From Isoetes taiwanensis (taxonomy: Eukaryota; Streptophyta; Lycopodiopsida; Isoetales; Isoetaceae), in the NCBI GenBank assembly GCA_021234155.1, contig JAJEKV010000091.1, forward strand, positions 2,735,501 through 2,799,500: 64,000 nt of DNA. Direction: 5' to 3'. Under the pieces are notes generated by a model. It saw nothing but the letters and a program-made list of their open reading frames with translations, searched no databases and was not told the DNA's origin. The translations under genes and the position numbers were made by a program. This document shows, piece by piece, positions 22,441-35,124 of this stretch. Positions within the stretch are counted from its first letter, which is position 1, and every line of letters starts with the position of its first letter.

Positions 22441-23432
22441 ACTATATAAGAAGCTGCTAGTAATGTACCTGAATGGTCATAGTTACAAAGTGTATCCACG
22501 TATCTATGTCCTGTTAAATCCTTAAGATTGTCGTCAGGAATTCCTTGTTGGCGAGCCCTTGTGATTGCATAGTGACACAAAGTCTTGTTGCTTATCTTGA
22601 GGCCTATCAACAAAACAAGAAAAATTAGCATTCAAAATTTGGAAAATTGACAACAACAAAAGGGACGTAAAAATACCAGCTATTAATGTCCATGATCTTT
22701 TCAACTTTAGAAATTTTGTTCCACCTAAATTTGTTTTAGCACACCAGCAACTTGATCCTCCAGCAACAAATGTCTTACTGGCCTTGAGAAAATGGCGATC
22801 ACAAACATCTTCACCATCGTTTACTGATGGAAGTCGAGTCGAGAAATATATTTTTCAAAAGTCTTGTATAAGTCTTTGTTAACTGCTTCATACACCTCAA
22901 CAGGCTTTCGCAAGTCTGATTCCTTGCAATTATTCAAATCTCCTGGATGGTTTTTACAATGCCTTTGTATAAACTTGTATGGATACATTATAACAAAGAT
23001 AAATTATTACAGTAGTAGCAACACATACAAAAAGAAAAAAAGAAAAAAGAAAAAAAAACTGACCTAACAACCACCTTCCACAGCTCCTTTCCCCCACGAA
23101 TCGGAAAATTGGTTATACAGTAGAGGATAACCCAATTAAGAAGGCCATTTAGAGTCGATGGCAAGAATTCTTCCGCTGCAAGGACCTTCACAATCACCTG
23201 TAATAATACAACACTTACATCTAAAATACAAGTAAAATACAAGCATCTAGCTAATCTAGTTGCAAAAATAAAATTCTTCTAATTACCTTATCAGTTATCA
23301 TGTTTAATAAATCTGGATTTCTTGGTTGGCTTGCCATAATATCTGCTATCACTTTACTAGCTGCCTCTTTAGCCGCAACGAAAAATGGATGCTCAAACAC
23401 ATTAATATCCAGCTCATCCTGACCCATAAAAA
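22440..23432 (-). pseudogene. Tyrosine-recombinase-like (Crypton/DUF3504-type) gene relic
   Basis: Minus-strand pieces run from 23432 down. 'MGQDELDINVFEHPFFVAA' ends in a GT donor near 23287. A segment at about 23200-23065 contains 'ITNFPIRGGKELWKVV', fitting the first catalytic Arg box (RG-E). Near 22975-22820 are 'LRKPVEVYEAVNKDLYKTF' and, after a frameshift, 'DGEDVCDRHFL'. At 22610-22440 'CHYAITRARQQGIPDDNL' and 'LTGHRYVDTLCNYD' fit the H/R box, the GH box and the catalytic Tyr. Known eukaryotic tyrosine recombinases of Crypton type share this R...H-R...GH...Y layout. Intron-like gaps separate the pieces. At least one frameshift and missing joins make it inactive. An ancient domesticated copy or a Crypton relic are both possible. 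Confidence 0.5.
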
Positions 23433-24290
23433 AAAGGGAATGGAGAGTGCACTTATAACGAGAAATGCAAGAATCTGGCTGGAGGTGGGAGTTGGCTATT
23501 GAGTCTTGGGGTCTTTTCCTATAGATAAGAGAGTTATTGACAAGGCTAGCAAATCATAGTCTAATTCCGTTTGCCCCTCTTCCAAAATCTATAAGGATAA
23601 GATCAACCACAAACACAGGAGGTGGGACCTTGAACTTGAAGATCGTAATGCTCACAATAGAGCCCATAGTACGACCCTGATTAGTCTAGGGACTCAGTGA
23701 TATCTGCCTTGATGACCGCACTGAACACAGGTTTAGGTACCATAAGGAGAACATAAGATCAGTATACACATTAATAATGGTTTTACTAATGGAATGATAC
23801 TCTTGGTACAAAATGTGGTCCGCAGGACTACCATTCCGAGATAATTATGGAAATTAATGTCATTCTGGGTGATGCTTCAATCCTAGTTTTTGGGAATTTA
23901 TAGGCCTTATTTCCATGAGTCATTTCTTCATCTTTGTTGAGTCGTTTCTTCTTCTTTGTGAAGCACTAGATGGATAAGCTTGAGTAAAGTTGCTTAGTTT
24001 TGGAGCCATTGATTTTACCATTACATTCTCATTCTATTGTACTAGATCATACAACCAAACACAAGGTTGCAGAACTGCTATTTGCATCAGCATTCCTACC
24101 ATATATTGGATGAATAATAAGTTTGAAAAATGGAGATGTAGATGGATTCTTCTTTTAGCATTTCTCTTCTCTTTAAGGACTTTGTTTAGAACAAGGTTTA
24201 TCAACTTATTTCTTTCTCTATATTGGTCTCCATCAATGGTAACCACTTCTCCTCCAATTTTCTTTTTGTTAATGTTCTTCTTTTGCAGGT
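23433..24290. other. Spacer, nothing recognised
   Basis: AT-rich, with no domain or repeat identified. Confidence 0.4.
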
Positions 24291-24680
24291 GATGATGTAG
24301 CTTTTTCTAAGCCTATAGGCAGTCTTGTGGTATGGAGGCGCCAGGAATTTAGACCACTTTTTCATGGTATTCAAGACTTTACTGTAAGCCCACAATTACA
24401 TAGTCAATAACTTCTTGTTCAAATTCTTCCCTTTTTAAACAATTGATTAATCTATACGCTTCTTTCAATGGACAACTAGCTATGTTGGTCCTAATTGCAG
24501 GTTCAAACCTATTGTTGGCTACTGCTGAAATTTAAGGACATGAATTTACAGAAGCAAAATATGGTGGGGAAAAATTGGAAGTGGCCATTTGTGTCCATGC
24601 TCCTCTTTTGTGTGATGATTTATAGGATTGAAATTATGGGCTTTTCAAGAATCCTTGCAAATTATCATGCTCAAGTTTAG
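24291..24680 (+). other. Exon-like pair of unknown identity
   Basis: A segment after a 'TTTTGCAG' acceptor reads 'GDDVAFSKPIGSLVVWRRQE' and continues to 'HGIQDFT' before 'GTAAGC' at about 24384. After a 'TTGCAG' acceptor near 24500 comes a 60-codon frame ending at 24680 ('QNMVGKNWKWPFVSMLLF'). Splice signals frame both, but I do not recognise the protein. It may be a gene relic or coincidence. Confidence 0.25.
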
Positions 24681-26200
24681 TTGCTTCAAAAAGCATTCAA
24701 TGGATTAGGAATGGCATTCCATCATTAATAAAGAAAGTAGCAATTGCAAGAAATGCTACACTAATACAAGAGGTATGGCATTACATTATTCTACATCTGT
24801 TACTGCTCCTTTCTACTTTTGTGATGGAAGCTAATGTAGATTAGAATCTCATATATGTTGCACCATGAAGCGGGTAATGAAAGGAGATTTCGTAATTGTG
24901 TTAACCTTCAAATTATTAGGGCTATAATCCATTGGTGCACTCAGTAATCTTCATGCATAGATATTACATGTACAAATGTAAAAATTGACTCTTCTTATGG
25001 TGCCTAAGCTATTGTTTTAAGAATCAAATTATGTGTTTATACCTTTCTAGGCTTGTCTCATGTAATTGGATTACATGCTGAGGTGTTTCTAAAACTGTAG
25101 TTGCTCTTCGTGCCAATTGTTACTTGTCTATTGGTTTTTAATTTAAGTTGATTGTGTTCTTTATATTATACATAGGTACAACAAATAGACTAGGTAAATT
25201 ATATGTCACCTTAAAAATGCTATTACAAACCATTACCCTAACACTTAAAACCCTTTTTTGTTAAAGGTATGCTCATGCAAGTTTGGTTATACTGTTTGGG
25301 TTTGCGCTTTTTGTTTCTAACTTGTGGAACAACTTTTTCAAGACTATATTGTCTTAGGCACGAGCAACTATAGAGATGTACATGACATCTCTACACGGCC
25401 TCGAAGGGGCAAAATTGCTTTTAGTTAACACAAACCATTATATTCAACACTTTTAAATTAAAATCCCCCTGAAACTTCCTTTAGTTTAGATGCATAATCA
25501 GACGAGGATTGATGTAGGACAGCGAGAGCCCAATTTGTACTCCCTAAAATCATATAATACATGTACAAAATCAACACTTTTTAATATATTACTGTAAACC
25601 TTATAGTATTTTACGAACTTTATTATATAGTATACCAAAAGTTGTACAAGCATACCCCACAAACGAGGAATGCTATTTATGATCTAGATCGAGGAATAAC
25701 TGACAAATATGCCCATCCAACGGCTCTCGATGCCCGGAGTCAACCCCCGTGTGAATATGCATCCAGACCAAAGGGGACACAAGAGGACGAGACACTGGAA
25801 CACGGGAAGGCTCGTAACGGCCATTGAATCGGAATGCCAAACTCCATGCTAAAGGCCCTTTTATATACTAGCCATGGGGCCGATTTTCTACATTGATGCA
25901 TATGAGATATCCATCAAAAACTCTAGAGATCATTTTAGAAGTTTTTAGAAGATTCTCAAAGAACATTCCTAGAAATTTTTGATTCGAAAATTCTATAAGA
26001 ATATTCCCTATATATACGGGAGACGACCATATATGATATTTGTATGATTGTCATACATACCTAGGCAATACCTGGCCAATATATAACATCTCGTTATTGT
26101 CACATATGTTCGGTCAAATACTGGATGGTGCATCATGCAACTCTTATAGGTCTTGATCCTTAATCTCCTTGATGTTGGTGATGCACAACTTGCCTTTTTA
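24681..26200. other. Spacer, nothing recognised
   Basis: AT-rich. The frame at 25642-25827 lies in a short GC-richer patch, but no family is apparent. Confidence 0.35.
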
Positions 26201-26219
26201 GTGGTTAGAGATCAGCATT

Positions 26220-27480
26220 ACTGCTAAGGTGGAATAGGATGAAAAGTCTTTGACAGAGTACCGGCTACAACAATGGGCTTCCCTAATTCGTACGTGATGT
26301 CAAAAAGTAGGTACATTTGCATCTTCTCGACCATGCAGTGCCTCATGTGAAGCAATGATTGGATGATAAAGTGCTCCTCTATATGTGCGTGGAATGGAGT
26401 GCTCAAGAGATAATGCCTATAGGTTTTGAAAACTCTGACTATATGGCTAAGAGTTCCTTCTCATGCAATACCTCAATTCTAGTCCAGTAAACTTCTTTGA
26501 ATCGTAGGCTATGACTTTACCATCTTGCATCAAGGCTTCCCCCATTTTTGCACAAGCATCTGTTACCAATTCATACTTCTTTTTCCAACTCTGGGGAGCA
26601 AAGTACTGGTAATGTTGTGAGAGCTACTTTCAACTCCTCAAAATATGTTGTTGCACTTTTCCTTCTATATTTTTTTCCAATTGGATGAATTCTTCTTTTT
26701 CATTCTAGACAATGGGGCTGGTATATATCAAAAGTTCTTGACGAAGTTGTGACAATAACCCACTAGGCCCAATAAGCTTTTGACTTCTCCCACATCCTTT
26801 AGTGTTGCCCAATTCTTGTTTGCTTCAACCTTGGTCGATCTGTAGACACACACACCCTCTGGTCCAATCAGATGGTTCCAATTACTCTATTGTGGTCTTG
26901 GCAAAGGAGCATTTGCAAGCTTTTGCACCAGGTGTATTCTTGCTGAGAACTTCAAATGCTTGCCTCAAGTCTGTCACATGCTGACCTGTGGACTTCGAGT
27001 ACGTATGTCATAGAAACATACGATGGTGGACTTATCTAAGTACTCGTGAAGTATATTATTCATCAAGTGCATAAATTGATCTGGGCATTACATAGACCAA
27101 AAAACATCGCTATGAATTCGTAACTGGGGATTCACTTATAATAAAGGGGATATGCCATGTGTGTTCATAGAGTGACCAAAAACACTCCTTGTATACTAGT
27201 TTCTGAAAGCTAATTTAAAAGTATATATCTTACCTCAAATAATGATGAAGAAACCCCTTAACAGTATTTTGTTCTTTATGGTGTCTTTGTTGAGTCTTCT
27301 ATAGTCCATGCATGTCCTTAGTGATTCATCCTTCTTCTTGATGAATAAGCTGGTGTGCCAAATAATGAAAAGTTCGGCCATATGAAGCCCACTTCAACTC
27401 TCAGTTGAACTTTAAGTTCAAGTAGCTCGCACTTCACGAGTATGATGTCACATTTTACCTCTTGCTTTGGGAGTTTCTGA
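26220..27480 (-). pseudogene. Ty3/gypsy pol relic (RT to RNase H), separate lineage
   Basis: Read from 27480 down: an RT N-terminal stretch 'CELLELKVQL' (like ELKRQLDELL); '[19 protein letters not shown]' near 27340-27280 (consensus VKKKDGSLRMCIDYRxLN); 'MFFGLCNAQI' near 27110 (MPFGLTNAPA); a broken 'HLMNNILHEYLDKSTIVCFYD' at about 27070-27000, where the YxDD core is lost (shown here only up to its first 20 residues); 'VEANKNWATLKDVGEVKSLL' near 26830-26770; and an RNase H entry 'YELVTDACAKMGEALMQDG' near 26570-26520. It has many stops and frameshifts. The spacing and wording fit standard Ty3/gypsy (chromovirus-like) pol, unlike the dual-RNase-H family at 43-64 kb. Confidence 0.78.
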
Positions 27481-27526
27481 GGTTACCTTTTCTAGAAAGA
27501 AGATCCTCATACTCCGTAATGAATGC

Positions 27527-27550
27527 TTTTTTTTTTTTTTTTTTTTTTTT
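27527..27550 (+). repeat. T24 homopolymer followed by G5
   Basis: Twenty-four T then GGGGG. On the minus strand this is a poly(A) tract just upstream of the gypsy pol relic, compatible with a retroposed tail, but no retrogene body is recognised next to it. Confidence 0.85.
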
Positions 27551-30500
27551 GGGGGCTCTATATGTAATTTCATATCATATAGTATTGAGAAAATGCCACT
27601 TAAACTCATAACATGGTCATGGAACAAGTACATCATTTAAACTCATAAAATAACCTGAATTTGCAATTTTATAGTTTTCATCACATCTCAAAATAATATA
27701 TGTTGGCAGTATGGTAAAATTCAACAAATCTCACTACGGGGCGTGTGCACATTCTTCCTCCTCACTGTCTGTGATCCTTTTCAAGGTCAAGATAGTCTAG
27801 CTTACTGACACTGTTGTTGATGCTAAAATTGGGGTCAGCTCCTCAATAGCCAATGTTGTTGCCATTAGGAGCTTCATATTCATCCATGCCCTTTCTCAAG
27901 TCAAAAGAAGGCAAGGATGATGATTCTCTTGACTAAAGTCATTGAATTTTATGTTATTTTTTTCTTTTACTTTAGTCTCCTGAATTCTTCAAAGGACGTA
28001 AGTGTTTGCAAGGCTAAATGAGATGTCGAACCTTGAAGGAGAGAGGTCTTGGTTCACAAAGAAAATATCACTTTCTAGAATGTAGGCGCAGAACTTGGCT
28101 AGATTTAAGTACAATCTAGCCTTCTTGGGAGGCTTGCTTGATTTGGAAGGTTGAATGTGCTCTCCATTCAAGTTTTTCTCTTCTTCTAATTCTTCCACAA
28201 CCTCTTCTGCAACTTTTTATACTTTTACAACTGAGAAAACTTGCCCTTTGACATCGATCCTTCTTCCCATATTAGTGGGTGGAAGATGGCCAACATGATG
28301 TATCACCCGAGCCAAACATTAAGCTCATGGTCAACTGCTTCTATTGTTTTGGGGATGTCGACGACATCTCTAACCTTCATACCAGTACTCTTTGTTGTTG
28401 TTAGGCTTGTGTCGACACTGTCGAACTCATGGACACCAGGCTGATGGTAAAATAGCAAAGAAAGAAGAGCAAAGAGGGAGAGAATCACCTAGAAAGATGG
28501 ATGAGTGAAGAACGAAGGCATGGGACTGAATGACCAAAGAGAAATAGATTGATGTACTTTAATGACGACACCTATGTGTTTTTTGATGTAGCCTTGCGTG
28601 GAATAGAACTGGGATTGATGAAATGGTAATATAAAATCTATTCTTCAAGAGACAATGATCAATCTATGGGTAAATGGACTTAATTATCTTGATCATACTG
28701 CATACACAACACCACATCTATGCATGCATGTCATGAGAATAAAATGGTTTGTTTGGCTAGACATAATCTTCATCTCTTATGAAGTTGAAAAACAACTATC
28801 GTCCATAATTGTAATAGAATAGAGGCAATATGCACATTTTGGCAAGGTAGATTAGAAAGGCAATCAAAATGCAAAACTATCCATGTAAGAACATCAGGCA
28901 TGGGGTCCTCTTAGACTGCCCTTAAACACTATATTAAAAGAAGCAAAAGAGGCAAATCGGCTCAAACGGCAATCAAGGGAGTAACAATAAAGTTTCCTTT
29001 CCTATTACGCCAGAGAATTTCATTATGTAGTTCTACGAAAGTCAGGCTTGAAGAAGATGGAATAGTCTAGGTTTCCCATGTAGTGGTGATTTACATAATA
29101 ATCAAGGTTTATAATGGTGGCATCCAATGAAAACCAATTAAGAGGGGAGGATGTCAAATTCATCCAAGATAGGCAATGTTGTCTAGCCAAATGATGGGCA
29201 AGATGAGGCGAGAGGATCAGGGGCAATTTTATATCTAATGAGCAACAATTTGCATTTTTCCTTCCATTCTATTTGCAAGGATCGGCTTGGAGAGCAACTA
29301 TTTACATTTTCTTTCTATATGCTATATAGAAAGATGAAAGCGAATAAGATGTTTGTGTGGGATGTACATAGCAACAGTTTATTCACATCACATGGGAAAT
29401 AAAGAAAGATCGTTGTTAGATTCTGTCAAATATTCGAAATTGGTATACTATGTGAAGTACTTCAGCTTTGGGCTTATTGTTACAGACAAATGGTGGTTCT
29501 TTATTAAGTATGGGCCAATGTTGGGCCCCATAAAAGAATGTCAAAGGTTAATAGTTAAAGGCATGAAAAGCGAAGAATGATTGCAAACAACTTGAATGCA
29601 CCATATGATTAGGTTTTTATAAATAAAATCTTCTCATTGCTTGATTTAGATGGTGCTAATTTTAAGTAGTAGAAGCTGCCCAAGAAAGGACTCGCTTACG
29701 ACATATACCAGCAAGGATGCCTCAAATATGCTTGGTGGACTCCATTATGATTTTCACCGTAATAAGATATGCTCCCCTTATTCGGGCAACCTTTCAAACA
29801 ACTGTGGGCCTTGAAACCAGATGTCGAAATTATTTTAGGCATTTATATTGCAAGAAGATGGCATGCAAATTCTTCTTTCTTGCATTTTTTTTGCTTTTAA
29901 ATGTTTGAATACTGGTTGTTCGGGACATAAGACTGCCTTTCCAATACCCCAGATACATTTCACTCTTTTGGATTGAACGTGTCGTGTTTGCACGTCTTGC
30001 CCATTCTTGATCCAACATTCCGCTTGCTAAGATCAAGCATATTCCTTACAAATATAAACATATGCCTAGGGACCATAAAACGTGTTCCCAATTCATTACT
30101 CAGCCGGCGGCTACATGGATCGACCAAATATTCTCGGAGGCGAGGCGACATTTCAGCTCTTTTGACCCTATATTTCTGTTTATAGTATGACGGATGATTA
30201 CGGTAAGCTATCCTCTCCTAAAATTCAGTGCTTAGGGAGGGTCCCCAACATTGACACAGCATCTATTGCTATAACGCAATATTTTCACTTTCGTTAGCGC
30301 ATTGTTGACGTCTAGACATTCCCACATTTCACGCAAATTTCGTCCATGTTTGACGCAAGGTGGGAGAAGCTTCAGTTCAGTTTCAGTCGCCTGAGGTAAG
30401 AGCATCTGCAGAATTATTTTTTTCTACGAAACTTAATCAATATAGGAATGCCTGAAATGGCTCAACAAAGTTAAATTGGAGTTCATAAGGATCTCGGCAA

Positions 30501-30828
30501 TCCATTTTTCGGATTATTTCTCAGATATTCTGTAATTCTTCAAGCTATAAAAAGCTTGACCTTGCAAAGGCCAAAAGATTTTTAGAAGACGTAACTGATC
30601 ATAAGCAAGCAATCCCGTTTAGAAGGTTCTGTGGAGGAGTAGGTTGTAGCATGGGCAAAATTTCCTCATTCAATGGGGAGGTCGTTGGCTTGAGAAATCT
30701 TGCAGGTTTTTGTTGGCACTTTTAAAGAACGCAAAGAGCAATGCTAAGGTTTAAAAATGATTTCTTACAGGCAAATGGGTAGTGTCAATATCAACTGATA
30801 TGCAAATGTAATTAGGTGAAAGGTCTGG
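27551..30828. other. Long spacer, unassigned element debris
   Basis: Minus frames near 27989-28198 ('EELEEEKNLNGEHIQPSK') and 28303-28488 could be the gag/protease part of the neighbouring gypsy relic, but no diagnostic motif is visible. 28500-30828 contains no feature I can support. 30370-30410 ('TTCAGTCGCCTGAGGTAAGAG') looks like a splice donor context without a recognisable exon. Confidence 0.35.
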
Positions 30829-31455
30829 ATGTTGATACCTTGTACATATCACATATTTAAGTTTACCAAGCAACGATGCCACAAAGGAGGACTTACAGAG
30901 TGCATGGACGCATCAACAGTAAGTATGCTGTATCTATTTGGTCATTCTTTTTCTTGCTTTAATTTACTCAGTTTGATATACAAGGCGAATGAACTATTTA
31001 TCCAGCTGGCAGGACAAAATCCTGTTCCTGATATTATCACATATATCATTCTTATCAATGGTCTATATGAGATATTGAGTTGGTAGAACATAGGCATTTT
31101 CCAGGTGATGCTTAGAGAGAACTATGTGCCAAATTCTGTTACAGACACCACTCTTATTGCAAGAACAGAGGGTGAATGTTGGGCCTTCAATATTTTTTAT
31201 CAAATATGCATAAGTGGAGTTGCTCCCAATGTACTGACTTATAGCACCATTATCAATGGCATCTATAAAGCAAGGAAAACAAAAGATGCATATAAAATGT
31301 TGCAGGAGATGAATGATAAGAATATTTTTCCTGATATTGTTACATACGATTCTGTTATTGATGGTTTGTGCAAGTCCTTTCAGATGGAGGGGCAAATAAG
31401 CTTTTTGAAGGTATGATTAAAAAAGGAATTGCTCCGGATGTTGTTACCTAGAGAT
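30829..31455 (+). pseudogene. PPR (pentatricopeptide repeat) protein fragment
   Basis: Tandem 35-residue helical repeats for organelle RNA binding: 'PDIITYIILINGLYE', 'PNVLTYSTIINGIYK', 'KMLQEMNDKNIFPDIVTYDS' and 'VIDGLCK'. These fit the P-type PPR consensus (PDVVTYNTLIDGLCK-G...A..L..EM). Roughly four repeats survive. The frame has a TAG at 31084-31086 and shifts after 31410, where 'GIAPDVV' continues in another frame. The N-terminal targeting region and the end are missing. It is a decayed fragment of a very large plant family, so the parent gene cannot be named. Confidence 0.8.
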
Positions 31456-32007
31456 TGTGCTATAAAAAGTTCCCCTTCTTTTTATGCCAGATCAGCTTGT
31501 AGGTTTGTGGCTGCTATTGGCGTAGGGGTTTATCATCAATGTTTCTAGCTGGTAGACTTTCTCTATTGGTGCTCATCGCGGTTGGGCAAATTCAAAAGCA
31601 TTGCATCAGTGATCGGTGCTTTTAGATTCATGGACCATTATGAGAAGCTCATGAAAATCTATCATATATTTTCTCTTGTAAATTGACATCTGGATTAATG
31701 TACATTTCAGCAATCAAGCAATGAAAAACAACAAAAGCAAACCAAGGCCAAGCATATTGAAAAGCAAGGTAGCTCTTTGCTCTTGTACAAGAATTTGTAC
31801 ATTTGAGGAATATATTGTAACCTCGTAGTGTAATTTATGGACAACGAACAAGACACATAACATGCAGATTGCATCCTTCACTTGCTTTGATTCAATTCAT
31901 GTTGAGATACATTTATATTGTTTGGCAACATGAATTTATTTCTTTGTTATCTAAAGAAGAAACTTCGTATTCTACTTGTAAACACTTGTCGTGTTCAGGT
32001 AATTTAA
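31456..32007. other. Spacer, nothing recognised
   Basis: AT-rich, no coding or repeat feature identified. Confidence 0.4.
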
Positions 32008-32010
32008 TTA

Positions 32011-32470
32011 TAGGGAAAAACTCTGAAATACCCTTATGTTTTGCTAAAATCGACAAAACGCCCCTAGTTTTTGGGGTATTTTTATGGAAATGATCGTAAC
32101 TTTTTTGTGATGATCCAAATGGGAATGATTCTTTCAGAGCTATTGTAAAGGAGGATGAGATCTTTCTATCAAATGTAAAATCACATAAATCGGAGTTCTA
32201 AATCACAAGTTATATTATTATCAATACACAAGAAAATTGTAGAAATTTTAGAGGGATTTACGAGACCATAACTTGAGATTTCGGAATCCGATTCAGGAGA
32301 TCTTAACTTTCATGGAAAGGTCTCATCCTCCTTTACAATGGGTCTGAAAGAATCATTTCCATTTGGACCATCACAAAAAAATTACGATCATTTCCATAAA
32401 AATACCCCAAAAACTAGGGGCATTTTGTCGATTTTAGCAAAACATAAGGGTATTTCAGAGTTTTTCCCTA
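32011..32470. mobile_element. Harbinger/Tourist-like MITE with long terminal inverted repeats
   Basis: It starts TAGGGAAAAACTCTGAAATA and ends with its reverse complement. The inverted arms extend for about 150 bp with few mismatches ('CCCTAGTTTTTGGGGTATTT', 'AATGATCGTAA'). TTA duplications flank it at 32008-32010 and 32471-32473, the 3-bp TWA target duplication known for PIF/Harbinger. There is no coding capacity. Transcripts would fold into a long hairpin. Confidence 0.85.
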
Positions 32471-32473
32471 TTA

Positions 32474-33256
32474 TATTATATTATCTATGAGAACAAGAAT
32501 TTATTTTTTCATTAAGGGAAGGAACTTCATACTGCCAGGAAAAGAAACTCATTATTAACTTGTAAAGCTGCTAAATGTCTTATTAATTTGCCAACAAATA
32601 GTTACTAGTGACCCACCTAGGAGTTTTGATGGAAACAGAATTAAACATTCACTTCAGTTGCATCTTCTACAGAAGTCATATGCTACATGTAGCACTCCTG
32701 AGGTGATTAGGCGATAGAGAAGTATGTGCAAGCAGGAAGATCAAGCCAATAAAACTCCAGAAGTCCTTTGATGGTTCGTCTCATTACGTTCAAAGGGTCC
32801 TAAGTGAGCAAGGCTTGTAGACAGGAAGCAGTATTTCACATGTTTTCAAACGCTGCCAAGGGACAGAAGGAGAAGCCAGAAAATCTTAGGGAATGGAGAA
32901 AATAAGGTTTGAACCTGCCAAGGGACAGAAGAAGAGGCCAGAAAATCTAAGGGAATGGAGAAAGTAAGGTTTCTGTTGTTGAATAAATCTACTCCATTAT
33001 ATCTATCCATTATCTTTCAAATATTTTCCGACAAGTCCATTTCTTATCTCATTATGCTGAAGCAATTTATCTATTCATATGTTCTAGTGATGCTGGTAAG
33101 ATTGTATTATAGGTGACGATATATCTTGCAAAAGCAACTCAAACCCAGTGACGTTGGGAACCTGGGAAGAATAGTTTTGCCAAAGGTAGAGCAGCTCTCT
33201 ACCTTTTAAATCAGAACTCTCTTTAAATCAAAATTAGGCTGGTTTGGGCTGGATTT
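32474..33256. other. Spacer with a short duplication
   Basis: The phrase 'CTGCCAAGGGACAGAAG-AG--GCCAGAAAATCT' recurs at about 32852 and 32917 (about 65-bp spacing). Nothing else is recognised. Confidence 0.5.
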
Positions 33257-33260
33257 TTTA

Positions 33261-33706
33261 AAGGGAAAATTCCAATTATACCCCTCAAGTTTGCAAAAAT
33301 TCCAAAAATACCCTCCAATTGAAGAGCATTTTTGGAAAAAAGGTAATAGAGTTTTTTTGCTCCTCAAATGGAAAAGTTGTCTTCACAAACATTATAGATT
33401 ATGATAAGATCTTCCGAACAACATCAAATTCATCGAAATTGGAGTTGAAATTCACAAGTTATGCTCATTTACGTTATTTTTTATAGCACTTACTTAAAAC
33501 ACTATAACTTGAAGATTCCAACTCCGTTTTAGACGATTCTACTGCTATCGGATAGCCCCCACTCATATCTACAAATTTTGTGAAGGACACTTTTGTAATT
33601 GATTGATCACAAGAAAGTTATTGCCATCTGAGCTAAATACCCTATTTCTAGGGGTATTTTTGGAATATTTGTAAACTTGAGGGGTATATTTGGAATTTTC
33701 CCCTTT
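33261..33706. mobile_element. Second Harbinger-like MITE
   Basis: Terminal inverted repeats of about 55 bp: 'AAGGGAAAATTCCAATTATA' and 'CCCCTCAAGTTTGCAAA' at the left match the reverse complement of 'GGAATTTTCCCC' and its preceding bases at the right. TTA flanks it on both sides (33258-33260, 33707-33709). It has a different family sequence from the MITE at 32011. The sequence just outside ('TTTTAAA-CAGAACTCTCTTT') is itself repeated at 33205 and 33706. Confidence 0.7.
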
Positions 33707-33709
33707 TTA

Positions 33710-34840
33710 AACCAGAACTCTCTTTGACTGGTATTTGATCTAAAAAATGTTAGTGAAAAACAGAATGCTAAAGCAATTTAAGCCTCTTTACGTGTCTAAC
33801 TATGATTTTTGTTTTGCAAGTTATTACTCCTTAGGACGTAAAAGAAAGCATGTAGATCTTTTGTTATACTTGCAAAACCACAACCAAAATAATTGCATAG
33901 TTGTATGTCAGCTTACTACCCTATCATTGTGCATAAATCTATAAGTATTGGCATCATGGTGTGACCAAACATGGATAATAATGCGGCAAATATGGAGTCA
34001 TATTGATGGTAGGTTCGAAATATGGGACGCTATCAATGGTAGGCTAGTGCGGCATTAATAGAACAAGGGGTCAACAACTAGTTCTTATAACCTTCCTTCA
34101 AGGTACACAAGTGCCTCAATGATAGAACATTATGTCAATGATTGGGTGCAAAGACCCCCTTTCATTTAAAAAGGAGTCCCTAGAGCTAGAACCATCAAAT
34201 ATGCTAGGAGAGGAAAGGAGTTCCTAGAGCTAGAACCATCAGATATGCTAGGTAAGGAAAGGAGTTCCTAGAGCTAGAACCATCTAGAAATCTTAGAATC
34301 TAAAGTTTCTAATGATATACAATATGGCTATAGTTAAGATGTATTTCAATGTTCTTATTATGGTTTAAGCTTAAGTGCATCAAATATGGGGCTCCTCCCC
34401 TACTTAGTTGTTGGTCCAAGTTTTCTAAAAACACTCGTTGCACAAGGGTTTAGGGTTTTGCTAGAGCATCAAAAATTCATCTCAAGCAAAGATCATTCAA
34501 TCCGTTAACTTCCAAGCTTCACAAATAAGTCAAAAAGCATGTTAAACGAAGCCTAAATAGCATATGGAGCAATTCCCCTCTTAAGAAGGTATATGCAATG
34601 ATCGGGTCACCGAAAAGTGCCACCAGATTTTACGACCTCAACAAAATTGCCACGTGGATCTCAAGGTCACATTATGCTCATGCATCAGACCTCTCTTGGC
34701 ATTTTGTTGTATGTGGTTGTCTACTCTATTCTGTAATTCTTTGAAATCTTAGTGGTTCTTTGACTCTGTTTTTATCTGATTCTTTACATAGTGATAGCAA
34801 GGTTTTAGTATCTAGTATTTGATTTTGGGGTCTAAGTTAG
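33710..34840. other. Spacer containing a 44-bp tandem repeat
   Basis: No gene recognised. See the tandem repeat at 34173. Confidence 0.5.
34173..34286 (+). repeat. 44-bp tandem repeat, 2.6 units
   Basis: GGAGT(T/C)CCTAGAGCTAGAACC recurs at 34173, 34217 and 34261, exactly 44 bp apart, with 'ATCA-ATATGCTAGG' between. Confidence 0.88.
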
Positions 34841-35124
34841 ATATTGGGGTACAAAAAAGCGCGACAAGCGGAAGCGGAGAAAGCACGTTAAGCAGCGCCC
34901 GACGCACCTTTTCGATTTACGCGCGCCTTTTCGGCGAACAATGATTTTGATTGTCAGAGCTGTAATTATTCGCGCCCATTGTTACTAATTGAATTGTACA
35001 GGCCAGATTGCTCCCCGATTGCACTTCGATTCCTGCATTTTGCAAATTGAAGCATCCTCTTCAAGGCGCTTGCTCCGACTTCTTTGTTTGTTGCTGCTTT
35101 TTTTTTAAAGTATCTTCTTTTCTC
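34841..35124 (+). promoter_or_regulatory. GC-rich leader before the RING-finger gene
   Basis: An abrupt GC-rich patch (34855-34940, with 'GCGCGACAAGCGGAAGCGG' and 'ACGCGCGCC') in AT-rich sequence immediately precedes the RING gene. It looks like a promoter/CpG-rich leader or an element terminus. No matching inverted copy was found near 41.8-42.1 kb. Confidence 0.35.

Noticed and set aside
22440-23432. Bacterial or phage integrase contamination
   Set aside because: Spliceosomal-looking borders, AT-rich eukaryotic flanks and Crypton-like wording argue for a eukaryotic origin.
25642-25827. 61-codon plus frame in a GC-richer patch as a small gene
   Set aside because: No domain, no start or splice context, and AT-rich untranslatable flanks.
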